This document shows positions 33,477 to 41,549 of a stretch of 64,000 nt of DNA, piece after piece. Origin of the DNA: Sedimenticola_A sp040506895 (GTDB lineage: Bacteria; Pseudomonadota; Gammaproteobacteria; Chromatiales; Chromatiaceae); the NCBI GenBank assembly GCA_040506895.1, contig JBEVVY010000001.1:1674001-1738000 (forward strand), read 5' to 3'. The first letter of the stretch is position 1, and every line of letters begins with the position of its first letter. The notes beneath the pieces are model-generated. The model was not told the DNA's origin and ran no database searches. It worked only from the letters and a program-made list of their open reading frames with translations. The position numbers and the translations under genes are program-made.

Positions 33477-34271
33477 TTACTTGCTGAAAATTTCATTAAA
33501 TCCAACCTCATCAACTAAGGCCTTCATACCTGGAAAACGATCTTTGATAATTTTATCGATGAGTTGGTAGTGATCCTGCCCGAGTTCATATCTGTGCGAA
33601 CCAGACTCACCTTTTCTGAAATGAGATCCCTTGTTATCCAAAACAGCCTGCGACTTCATTTTTCCAAATTCGGTACTTTCGACAATAGACTTCAATACTT
33701 CTGTATCATGATCGATGCTGAGAAATTTTGATATTTCAGTCACTTCCTTCATCTTGTTGTTTGTAAGCCGCTCAAAGGTAGTGATGTAAACATTGCTTCT
33801 CCCACTGTTGGATATTATTTTCTCTATATGTTCGACGTGAAGTTCTATTCCGCTCCATTTAAAGTCACTTGAATCATTTCCTTTTATTATAACTTCCATA
33901 CCTTTCGACTTTGTAAACATCGAAAAGAATTTGTCCTTGTTCGCCCCTTTACCAATATCCTGGTCCACATTCAATGAAAAGTGATAGAAGATCGAAACAA
34001 CCAGGTCGTAGATATTCCTTATCAAAAATATGCATTTACCATCGTGTTCATCGATTGCCTTCATCACCTCCGCTGATGGGATGAAATGCCATGAATAGAA
34101 CTGATTCACCGAAGGTATTACGATATTCTCAATATCATAAGGCGTGGTTTTTCGAGAACTCAAATCAGGTTCTATCGGTGTCTTGTTTGTTAACTGCTTG
34201 ACTATTTCTCTCAGCAACCAGGTTCCTGATTTGAAAACTGAACTCACAAATACCGGGCTATCTGTCATCAT
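33477..34271 (-). CDS. sulfotransferase family protein
   Basis: About 264 residues. The 5'-phosphosulfate loop of PAPS-dependent sulfotransferases is seen as SSVFKSGTWLLREIVKQL near the N-terminus. The 3'-phosphate region is CIFLIRNIYDLVVSIFYHFS, and a C-terminal HFRKGESGSHRY matches the conserved RKGxxG loop. It transfers sulfate to a hydroxyl or amine, here probably on a glycan. ATG 34271 was chosen over an upstream GTG at 34280. Directly downstream of a second sulfotransferase-like gene (26-base gap) in the same operon. Confidence 0.85.
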   Translation of the reverse strand: MMTDSPVFVSSVFKSGTWLLREIVKQLTNKTPIEPDLSSRKTTPYDIENIVIPSVNQFYSWHFIPSAEVMKAIDEHDGKCIFLIRNIYDLVVSIFYHFSLNVDQDIGKGANKDKFFSMFTKSKGMEVIIKGNDSSDFKWSGIELHVEHIEKIISNSGRSNVYITTFERLTNNKMKEVTEISKFLSIDHDTEVLKSIVESTEFGKMKSQAVLDNKGSHFRKGESGSHRYELGQDHYQLIDKIIKDRFPGMKALVDEVGFNEIFSK

Positions 34272-34297
34272 TAAGGCCACGAGAAAATTGGCGTGAA

Positions 34298-35134
34298 CTA
34301 TAATTCATAACCCAAAGACTGAAATGCACTTCGAGTCTCTGACGTTACAATCTTTTCATATGCGTCGATCTTCCATGACTCCCAGTTGCAATATTCTTCC
34401 CCGGGGACAATCCTGAGTTTATCCTCCCCTTTGAAGGGCACCCAGGCCATCGCATAGATATCATCTAATTGATTATCTGAAAATTTACACCGATCATGGG
34501 TCAGGTAAGAAACAACCTCATTGAAGATTACACGATCACTAACAATGTCTTCCATCAGATACTGCTTGATATCGGAATATATATCTTCAGCAATTTTGTT
34601 TAAATGAAACATCCCCTGGTATGTAGCCCATGTTTCTATATCGGACCTGTCATAACTTTTTAGCCCAAGGCTTTCAAAAAGTTCGTGGTTCGATATATTC
34701 CACTCATGATCAATCGGACCATTCTCACCATTCAGCATTCGCATGTTGTTAGTACGCCAAGTCACGTAGAACTTGAGCCATACAAATGGATGTCTATTGA
34801 TATTGATGATACGTATATCATCTCCAAACTGCCTGATGATTGGCTCCATTTTATTGGCCCTATAGGAATAGCAATCGCCAATACCCTGGTATGTCATACC
34901 GACATCAGATAGAAATCGCGCATAAGTTACGACATCTGGACGCTCTGCACGTGAACGCTCTGCAAAATACTTAGGTCTTGAGCCTTCATTTGCGAGGTAT
35001 GCGAGAATCTCGCTATGGCAGTTCAGCGCCTTTACAAACCATGAATACCAGTGATCAGCCGCATAGCCTCTTGATGTAACAAAAAACACATTATCGACTG
35101 ATGGAGATTTCATAGTTAAAAATATCGAACTCAA
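34298..35134 (-). CDS. sulfotransferase-like protein
   Basis: 278 residues. NVFFVTSRGYAADHWYSWFV at the N-terminus looks like the phosphosulfate loop, and DIRIININRHPFVWLKFYVTWRTN looks like the 3'-phosphate segment. The usual C-terminal RKGxxG loop is not evident, so the family call is weaker than for the neighbour. A TTG at 35134 overlaps the previous stop by four bases and has GGA five bases upstream; ATG 35113 is the alternative. Two adjacent divergent sulfotransferases could sulfate different positions of one glycan. Confidence 0.6.
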   Translation of the reverse strand: MSSIFLTMKSPSVDNVFFVTSRGYAADHWYSWFVKALNCHSEILAYLANEGSRPKYFAERSRAERPDVVTYARFLSDVGMTYQGIGDCYSYRANKMEPIIRQFGDDIRIININRHPFVWLKFYVTWRTNNMRMLNGENGPIDHEWNISNHELFESLGLKSYDRSDIETWATYQGMFHLNKIAEDIYSDIKQYLMEDIVSDRVIFNEVVSYLTHDRCKFSDNQLDDIYAMAWVPFKGEDKLRIVPGEEYCNWESWKIDAYEKIVTSETRSAFQSLGYEL

Positions 35135-36288
35135 TGTTTCCGTATATCCGACACAATCTGATTCGCCCTTGCTCTCCAGGAGTGCTCATCTAGCGCAATA
35201 CTTCTTGCCTTTTGCAGATCAAGATCACTTCCTTTTGGATCATGCAGGTACTTTTCTATTCCATGTGGATCGTCATCAAGCAAGAGGAAGTGCTTTCCAG
35301 GATCAAAATGGTTCCATAGCGCACCCTTTGATCCAGGCAGAACAGGTCGATGCCTGTACAATAGAGGCGCGCCACTACCAATACAGTTTATACTTCTAAA
35401 ATGAAAGCCTACTCCATCATGAAGATTCATTTTTGAACTATGAAAGACATTATTGATAGCTTCAGAGGAGTTCAAATACTCAATGTACTTTGACTTGTAC
35501 CTTGGCCAGTTTTTCCAATTTCCTGATCCATAAATCCTCAATGACTGCGACATTTCCAATGCCCTGTCGATCATATCTGTGCGACTCAGAATTCTCGATG
35601 TACGTACTTCGGTATCATATCTGAGCGTTGTATCATCAAAATAATCTTTCCCCGTGTACTTCGTCATTACACTGTGTACCAATGCGATATACTCTTTTCC
35701 GGTTAGCGAGTGCCAACCTCCCTTATTTTCACATTGTTCTGATATGTCATCCACAATAGACGAAAAACGAATATTATTGTTTTCGTCAACAACCCTTGAT
35801 AGGTCATTGCTGTTCCACGGATTCGGAATATGCCCCACAAATGACATGTCAGATTTCTTATCCTTTACGGTTAGAAACCTGTACCTTTTTGGATCGAATC
35901 CTGGTGCAAGCCAATCATATAATTTGCTAGATCTGGAGTTATACACTTCACTCCAATCAGAATTGAAGAAGTATGTAATCTCGCTATCCTGGTAGTAATC
36001 CAAAGAGTATCCCCTGAGATCAACCACCCAACTTATATGGATTATATTTTTATCCAGTTCCGGTCTTTCGTTTCTTGAACGATTCATTTCAATAACGGCT
36101 GATATTTTGTTCTCCCTGCAGTATTCGTTCAATTGAAAATCGGTTAGATATTCCAGCGAACCTATGACAGAGACTCCAATCTCCTCAAAGCCTTCGCGCA
36201 TACTATAAAATAGCTCGCGATAAAAATTATTATCCCTGGGCAGCAACAGACCAAGCCTATCCAGGTTCTTCTTTCGACAATTATTCAT
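35131..36288 (-). CDS. CgeB-like glycosyltransferase
   Basis: 385 residues from ATG 36288. The N-terminal Rossmann-like part has LGLLLPRDNNFYRELFYSMR and the middle has LYDWLAPGFDPKRYRFLTVK with SDMSFVGHIPNPWNSNDLSR. The C-terminal part has LRIYGSGNWKNWPRYKSKYI, SSKMNLHDGVGFHFRSINCI, GSGAPLLYRHRPVLPG and a DDDPHGIEKYLHDP tail typical of CgeB/DUF3880-type transferases. It overlaps the following sulfotransferase start by four bases, indicating coupled translation. Probably adds a sugar to the glycan built by this cluster. Confidence 0.7.
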   Translation of the reverse strand: MNNCRKKNLDRLGLLLPRDNNFYRELFYSMREGFEEIGVSVIGSLEYLTDFQLNEYCRENKISAVIEMNRSRNERPELDKNIIHISWVVDLRGYSLDYYQDSEITYFFNSDWSEVYNSRSSKLYDWLAPGFDPKRYRFLTVKDKKSDMSFVGHIPNPWNSNDLSRVVDENNNIRFSSIVDDISEQCENKGGWHSLTGKEYIALVHSVMTKYTGKDYFDDTTLRYDTEVRTSRILSRTDMIDRALEMSQSLRIYGSGNWKNWPRYKSKYIEYLNSSEAINNVFHSSKMNLHDGVGFHFRSINCIGSGAPLLYRHRPVLPGSKGALWNHFDPGKHFLLLDDDPHGIEKYLHDPKGSDLDLQKARSIALDEHSWRARANQIVSDIRKH

Positions 36289-36314
36289 TTGAACGCACGA
36301 GCACAACTTAACTA

Positions 36315-37694
36315 TTAAATAAAGTTAATATGCTCAGGAGGGTTCTTCAGGTCCCATAGAAATTTATTTACGTAATCCTGCCGACAACCAATTGCACAGT
36401 CCTTGTGTACGTCAACGGATTTCTCAATATCCGCATGGACATCCCAGTAGTGGTCGCTATTGACCAGATCATAAAACGACTCGTTATGAAGATCGCCTAT
36501 ATAGAATCTTTTCTTGTTAAAAAACGGCCCACATGGATAGACTTCACCGTTTCCTGAGATCTGCAGTAAAAAAGGTGTGCCAAGGCAGACATCATATTTC
36601 CTATAGCCATTTCGATAGATTTCAGTTTCACCAGCCGCATTTATCTTGTTCCACTTGACCTGAACAACATAGTCATCAGTACTCAACGACTCTGCTTCTT
36701 TCAACATATCTTCCAGTTTCAAAAACTCATCGTAATCGATATCGAGTTCCTTGTACTCCGAGTCAGAGCAATGCTTTATGACAAAGTAGTCTACACCGAG
36801 CTCAGCACCCAACTTTGCCTCTTCAAGCACCTGGTCGAAACATTCCGGGATAAGCACCATCTGTAATCCCAATGTACACTGATACCCCTTCTCCCTTTTG
36901 ATTCGAACCATTTCACGGATATTGTCTACCAAAATGTGGAAGTTCTTTTCACCCGATTGATGTACTCTCCTGAATCCTTCTGGTGTACCAGCCGACAGGT
37001 TAAATCTGATCCAGCTCATGTTCTCCAGGAGAACATCCATTCTATCTCTATCCAGGAGAAGTCCATTAGTCGCCATTGATACATCTATACCCAATTCACC
37101 CGCCCGACTGGTTGCATCATATAGTGCTGGATTCAATGTTGGCTCACCATCACCAATAAAACCCAGGGAGCGGACTCCTAATCGACCACAGTCATCAATG
37201 AATCGCAATAATGACTCTCTCTCAATCATCTTGCCTTTCGTCATATTTTGAACAACTGCGTAGCAGTAGAGACATGCTGTATTGCAAAACTTCGTCAATC
37301 CCATATCGATATGTATGGGAGAAAATCTCTCACCATTATTCCACGCTTGAATCCGGTCGAGGTGATAGAGCATTTTGTGCCCGTCGAACCGGAATCGCTC
37401 TTTTTTATTTCTAAACGATGGGCCAGTAAACTGGTTTGGCACAGGCATTGAAGGAGTACCTGACTCAACGCGCATTATCCCTTCCTGTCCATTGAATTGC
37501 ACATATTCAAGTGACTGCCCATCCAAACTCTCCAACTCGCTGGAGTGCAAACTATCATCAGGCAACTGTTCTCGATCGATTATCTTGCTTGCTGAACGAA
37601 GCTTGTGTCCCGGCTTATCCACAACCGAACTCTCGTTTGTAATGGACAAATCGGATTTGCCATCCCGATCCTTCTCTTTATCTGAAATCGACAT
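36315..37694 (-). CDS. radical SAM/SPASM protein
   Basis: 459 residues. A polar N-terminal extension of about 100 residues precedes the radical SAM domain, whose cluster motif is CNTACLYC near residue 136. LGFIGDGEPTLNPALYDATS and SWIRFNLSAGTPEGFRRVHQ follow. The C-terminal auxiliary-cluster region has CLGTPFLLQISGNGEVYPCG and ends in CAIGCRQDYVNKFLWDLK...INFI. That ending strongly resembles the end of the radical SAM protein at 41550-42656, so the two are paralogues within one cluster. Substrate unknown; the SPASM-like part suggests a dehydrogenation or epimerisation chemistry. Confidence 0.82.
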   Translation of the reverse strand: MSISDKEKDRDGKSDLSITNESSVVDKPGHKLRSASKIIDREQLPDDSLHSSELESLDGQSLEYVQFNGQEGIMRVESGTPSMPVPNQFTGPSFRNKKERFRFDGHKMLYHLDRIQAWNNGERFSPIHIDMGLTKFCNTACLYCYAVVQNMTKGKMIERESLLRFIDDCGRLGVRSLGFIGDGEPTLNPALYDATSRAGELGIDVSMATNGLLLDRDRMDVLLENMSWIRFNLSAGTPEGFRRVHQSGEKNFHILVDNIREMVRIKREKGYQCTLGLQMVLIPECFDQVLEEAKLGAELGVDYFVIKHCSDSEYKELDIDYDEFLKLEDMLKEAESLSTDDYVVQVKWNKINAAGETEIYRNGYRKYDVCLGTPFLLQISGNGEVYPCGPFFNKKRFYIGDLHNESFYDLVNSDHYWDVHADIEKSVDVHKDCAIGCRQDYVNKFLWDLKNPPEHINFI

Positions 37695-37742
37695 CAGTCG
37701 CCCTCATACGCATATCTTTCAATGAACTCCGTAGCAGTCCAT

Positions 37743-38846
37743 TCAGAATGGCCCTGTAAAGGTCCTATCGGGCTGATCTCTTGGGGATGACCTCCTTAGA
37801 TCGTTGAGCATTTTTTCACGCTCACAGCTGATGCCAACTTTCAAAAGTGCCATTTCAGCAATATCAGCAGCATCAGGATAATAGTGATCAGCAAGATAAT
37901 GACTTGTTGGAAGTGGTGAATTTGGCAGTGCTATGATATCCGGTGCTGATTTGAGACTGCTCATGCTCTTCCTCACGACAGAAGAAACCAGGTCAGCCGC
38001 TACACCGCCTTTCTCATGACCGGTATCGACAACTATCAGTTGCCCTGTTTTCTCCAGGGATCTTGAAACGGTATCAGCATCGAGCGGGGTCACGGTACGC
38101 ATATCAATCACTTCCAGCTCTACGCCCAGCTTTCTCAGCCACCTTTCAGCTTTCAGGGCCTCGATCAACATCACGGAAAAGGTTGCGACCGTCAAATGAG
38201 AGCCATCAGTGACCACGCGTGCAGAACCAAAACCGAAATCCTCGGGACGATAAGACTTATCAACCAATCCCTTGGTGTGATGAAGCCACCTGTGTTCAAT
38301 AAATATAACCGGATCATCATCCTCTATCGCCGCAATCATCATTCCCTTGGCATCATTGGCAGTAGCCGGCATGGCGACTTTGAGCCCAGGAATATGGCCA
38401 AAAAGCGCTTGCAGACTCTGTCCATGTTGAGGCCCCTGCCCCCAGCCTCGTCCGATGATCAACCGGATCACGATCGGAACGTGTACACGATTGTCGAACA
38501 GAAAACGTAACTTTGCAGCGTTGTTGACTATCTGGTCGAATGCAAGAAGTGAAAAATCAATACGCTGGTGAACCATCACAGGCCGCATGCCATTGAGTGA
38601 GGCACCAATGCATATCCCTGTCATTGCGTTTTCCGAGAGAGGCATGTCAAATACACGCTGCCCTCCGTAGCGTTCTCTCAACCCGGTTGTAGTACCAAAA
38701 ATTCCTTTGGGGTCTGGCACCCCCTCGCCGATAAGGATCACGGATGGATCTTCATCCATAGAATGGATGAGACCTTCCCTGATGGCTTCTCCATAGCTCA
38801 TCATTCTCGATGACTCTTCGATTGTCTGACCCTCACCGCCTATCAA
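37743..38846 (-). CDS. 2-oxoacid dehydrogenase E1 beta-like subunit (TPP enzyme, transketolase C-terminal type)
   Basis: 367 residues. It has the E1-beta features RRYSQ-free N-terminus MMSYGEAIREGLIHSMDEDP, VILIGEGVPDPKGIFGTT, RVFDMPLSENAMTGICIGAS, HGQSLQALFGHIPGLKVAMP and the transketolase C domain with LEVIDMRTVTPLDADTVSRS. The start is a TTG at 38846, decided by a strong GGAGG seven bases upstream. It pairs with the alpha subunit 58 bases upstream. No E2 acyltransferase or E3 gene is nearby, so the pair is unlikely to be a housekeeping dehydrogenase and may form carbon-carbon bonds on a sugar. Confidence 0.88.
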   Translation of the reverse strand: MIGGEGQTIEESSRMMSYGEAIREGLIHSMDEDPSVILIGEGVPDPKGIFGTTTGLRERYGGQRVFDMPLSENAMTGICIGASLNGMRPVMVHQRIDFSLLAFDQIVNNAAKLRFLFDNRVHVPIVIRLIIGRGWGQGPQHGQSLQALFGHIPGLKVAMPATANDAKGMMIAAIEDDDPVIFIEHRWLHHTKGLVDKSYRPEDFGFGSARVVTDGSHLTVATFSVMLIEALKAERWLRKLGVELEVIDMRTVTPLDADTVSRSLEKTGQLIVVDTGHEKGGVAADLVSSVVRKSMSSLKSAPDIIALPNSPLPTSHYLADHYYPDAADIAEMALLKVGISCEREKMLNDLRRSSPRDQPDRTFTGPF

Positions 38847-38904
38847 AATCTATCCTCCGGGCCTCGCTCTCTGAACAGGCATATCAATGCCTATTGGTCA
38901 GAAC

Positions 38905-39894
38905 TCAGTCGTCAATTGCCTTGTACACACCATTTTCGAGAGTTTCCGCTCCTGGTGCTGCGCTTTGCTCTGCAAACATGAATGCATCTGCAACCTCTTC
39001 CTCTATCTCTTTCAGCATCAGGTCCAACTGATTGCTGTCCAAGCCTTGATCATCCATAAGAAGGGCTAAAGTTTCTTTGATCGGATCCTGACCCATCCAA
39101 TATTGCAGTTCACCTTCTTCACGGTATTCGAGATTGTCATCATCCTCAGGGCCACAATGCTCACGCCATCTATGTGTGAACAGCTCCAAAAACTGTGGCC
39201 CAGCACCTTTCCGCGCCAGTTGTTCCGCTTTGCAAGTTATATCGTAAACACTCTGCACACTGTTGCCATTACCACTCCACCCCGTCAATCCGTGGGCGCG
39301 CGCTATCTCCATAATCGCCCTATCCGGCTGCCTTTCCTTGAGCGAGGTATATACGGAGTATCCGTTGTTTTCGCAGACAAAGAGCACAGGCAGTTTGTGC
39401 AACGATGCGAAGTTCATTGATTCGTGCAGCACGCCTTCTTCGAAACATCCATCACCAAAAAAGACCACGGTGACAGAATTCTGAGCATTGAGTTTTGCGG
39501 CCCATGCATGCCCAACTGCCAATGGCACCGTGCCTCCTACGATAGGCGTCGATCCGAGAAAACCGTTATCGATATCGATAAGGTGCATCGAGCCACCCCT
39601 GCCACCAGCACAACCTGTTCGCTTGCCATACAGCTCTGCAACCAAGCTCCTCATATCGCCACCTTTTGCAAGGTAATGACCATGAGAACGGTGGTTGCTG
39701 AAAAAAACATCTGATTTATCCAGTGCGGCAGCAACACCAACCGCAATTGCTTCCTGGCCAATGCATAGATGCATAGGGCAACGCATTTTCCACTCGGCGT
39801 ATCGACTGGCAAGCGTTTCCTCCAATACCCGAATGCGCAGCATCTGTCGATGAAGCGAATAAATTATGTCGTCATTTTTGCTCTGCGTATTCAT
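38905..39894 (-). CDS. 2-oxoacid dehydrogenase E1 alpha-like subunit (TPP-binding)
   Basis: 329 residues with the E1-alpha pattern: MRCPMHLCIGQEAIAVGVAA, FFSNHRSHGHYLAKGGDMRS, GKRTGCAGGRGGSMHLIDID and the TPP-binding motif FFGDGCFEEGVLHESMNFAS (GDG...N). LFVCENNGYSVYTSLKERQP follows. It binds TPP-Mg with the beta subunit encoded next. The position between a GmhA-like isomerase and the beta subunit, inside a glycan cluster, argues for a role in sugar synthesis (acyl or two-carbon transfer). The specificity is unknown. Confidence 0.88.
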   Translation of the reverse strand: MNTQSKNDDIIYSLHRQMLRIRVLEETLASRYAEWKMRCPMHLCIGQEAIAVGVAAALDKSDVFFSNHRSHGHYLAKGGDMRSLVAELYGKRTGCAGGRGGSMHLIDIDNGFLGSTPIVGGTVPLAVGHAWAAKLNAQNSVTVVFFGDGCFEEGVLHESMNFASLHKLPVLFVCENNGYSVYTSLKERQPDRAIMEIARAHGLTGWSGNGNSVQSVYDITCKAEQLARKGAGPQFLELFTHRWREHCGPEDDDNLEYREEGELQYWMGQDPIKETLALLMDDQGLDSNQLDLMLKEIEEEVADAFMFAEQSAAPGAETLENGVYKAIDD

Positions 39895-39915
39895 TACACG
39901 GTAAATAACATTCTG

Positions 39916-40503
39916 TTATACGTGCTCTTTAGACCAACTGTCGCCAGACATGTCGATCAATGCATGGCAAAGCGTCATATGTGAGAGTTCTACACGTCCG
40001 TAATGGTCAGAAGTAACATAGTAATTCAGGTCACCTTTCGATCTGAGGGGGTTATCTGACCGGAAGCCCGACAGGGTCATCACCGAGCACCCCCTGGACC
40101 TGGCCTTCGCCACTGCATTGAGTATATTCTCAGACGCACCAGAACTGCTGATCGCGATCAACAAGTCATTCTTGTCGCCATTGAGTGCAACCTGGTGGGA
40201 AAAGACATGTTCATAGCCGAAATCATTACCAAAACAGGTGAGCGAGGTTGCCTCGTTGAATGTCATGGCAGGTACCCCGCCATTTCTTGCCAGGTCAATT
40301 GAAAGGTGGCTGGCAATAGCTGCACTGCCACCATTGCCGATGATCATCACTTTACCGTTGTTCCGGTTGACGGATCCAATCATATCGATACCGATCCGCA
40401 TAGCCTCGTCCATACCTGTCTCACTGCCATCCGGGCCCGTAGCGATAACCGATCTCAATTGATCGTGCAGTTTCTGAATATGCTGAAAATAGTCCATAGT
40501 CAT
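39916..40503 (-). CDS. gmhA: SIS-domain phosphosugar isomerase, GmhA-like
   Basis: About 195 residues from ATG 40503 (or 40497); the longer frame overlaps the SDR gene. A single SIS domain of the GmhA/DiaA type has VMIIGNGGSAAIASHLSIDLA, TSLTCFGNDFGYEHVFSHQV, LIAISSSGASENILNAVAKA and a C-terminal VELSHMTLCHALIDM. GmhA converts sedoheptulose-7-phosphate to D-glycero-D-manno-heptose-7-phosphate. Co-location with an HldE-like enzyme supports the heptose assignment. A DiaA-like replication factor is less likely in this context. Confidence 0.8.
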   Translation of the reverse strand: MTMDYFQHIQKLHDQLRSVIATGPDGSETGMDEAMRIGIDMIGSVNRNNGKVMIIGNGGSAAIASHLSIDLARNGGVPAMTFNEATSLTCFGNDFGYEHVFSHQVALNGDKNDLLIAISSSGASENILNAVAKARSRGCSVMTLSGFRSDNPLRSKGDLNYYVTSDHYGRVELSHMTLCHALIDMSGDSWSKEHV

Positions 40504-40525
40504 ACTGCTCAAAATGGCTGGGTTC

Positions 40526-41530
40526 TCAACCACCCTCCTGTTCGTCGTCACCAAGATATCTGAACCAGTCCTCTGTCGCGTCGGCGATCTTACCTGGCGT
40601 CCAGACAGGGGCTTGCGACCAGTATTCGATATGCTGCAACATGCGCTCTACCCCCTCCTCGAAACTGACTTGAGGGTACCAGTCAAGAAGTTTCTGGATC
40701 CTGGTGACATCCGCAAAAGTGCAGTCAGGCTCTCCTGGGCGTTTGGGTATATTTACGACCGGTCCGTCCAGCAAATCTACCAGCCTGTTGACACTATAGG
40801 TATGCCCAGAGCCCACGTTCATGATCTCACCGGACAGGTTGCTCTCCGCAGCCTTTATGAACGCCTCAACGACATCAGTCACGTAGGTAAAATCCCTTGT
40901 CTGTTCACCATCCCCCACTACTGTGAATGGTTCACCGGCCAGTTTCTGCGCCAAAAAGACACCAAAAACCGCGCCATAGGTACCCGATGTACGTGACCGT
41001 GGACCATAAACATTGAACATCCGCAGGGACACCGCGGGGATACCGTATACCTGGCTCCAGTGCATGACACACTGCTCACCAAGCATCTTTGTCAATGCGT
41101 AGGGATATTGTGGACGGAATGGCGCCGATTCCGGGGTCGGGTATTGATCAGGGATACCGTAGCATGAGGAGGAGGCCGCATAGACCAGTCTCTTTACTCC
41201 AGCATTTCGAGAAGCTTCCAGAACAGCAACGGTTCCATCCACATTCGAACGGTAATAGGGAATCGGCTGTTGAATAGAGGGCACGATATCAGCCAGTGCA
41301 GCCATGTGAAAAACCCAGTCCACACCTTCGAACACCGACTCTATTCGCCTGGAATCCGTTATATCCGCGTGAACGAACTGCAACCGCCGGTTGTCCCGAA
41401 GGTGGGCGATATTCTCCTCGCGGCCGGTGGAACAGTTATCCACCACGGTCACATCCATGCCTTGCCCAAGCAGCTTTTCTACCAGGTGACTCCCTATGAA
41501 TCCCGCGCCACCGGTCACCAATGCCTTCAT
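40526..41530 (-). CDS. NAD-dependent nucleotide-sugar epimerase/dehydratase (extended SDR)
   Basis: 334 residues. Its Rossmann start is MKALVTGGAGFIGSHLVEKL. It has the catalytic triad region AASSSCYG and YALTKMLGEQ (YxxxK), VSLRMFNVYGPRSR, and TVVGDGEQTRDFTYVTDVVE. The closest look is to UDP-GlcNAc/UDP-glucose 4-epimerases of the WbpP/GalE group. It may act on UDP-hexoses or on the nucleotide-heptose made by the neighbouring genes. The HldD-type heptose epimerase is a less good match. It sits 19 bases after the radical SAM gene in the operon. Confidence 0.85.
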   Translation of the reverse strand: MKALVTGGAGFIGSHLVEKLLGQGMDVTVVDNCSTGREENIAHLRDNRRLQFVHADITDSRRIESVFEGVDWVFHMAALADIVPSIQQPIPYYRSNVDGTVAVLEASRNAGVKRLVYAASSSCYGIPDQYPTPESAPFRPQYPYALTKMLGEQCVMHWSQVYGIPAVSLRMFNVYGPRSRTSGTYGAVFGVFLAQKLAGEPFTVVGDGEQTRDFTYVTDVVEAFIKAAESNLSGEIMNVGSGHTYSVNRLVDLLDGPVVNIPKRPGEPDCTFADVTRIQKLLDWYPQVSFEEGVERMLQHIEYWSQAPVWTPGKIADATEDWFRYLGDDEQEGG

Positions 41531-41549
41531 TCAGCCTGCTCCCTCTTCT

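Noticed and set aside
34298..35134. Confident PAPS sulfotransferase assignment
   Set aside because: The N-terminal and central motifs fit, but the C-terminal RKGxxG loop is not visible, so the call was kept at sulfotransferase-like.
37743..39894. Housekeeping pyruvate dehydrogenase E1
   Set aside because: No E2 or E3 gene nearby and the pair is embedded in a glycan operon, so the housekeeping label was not used.
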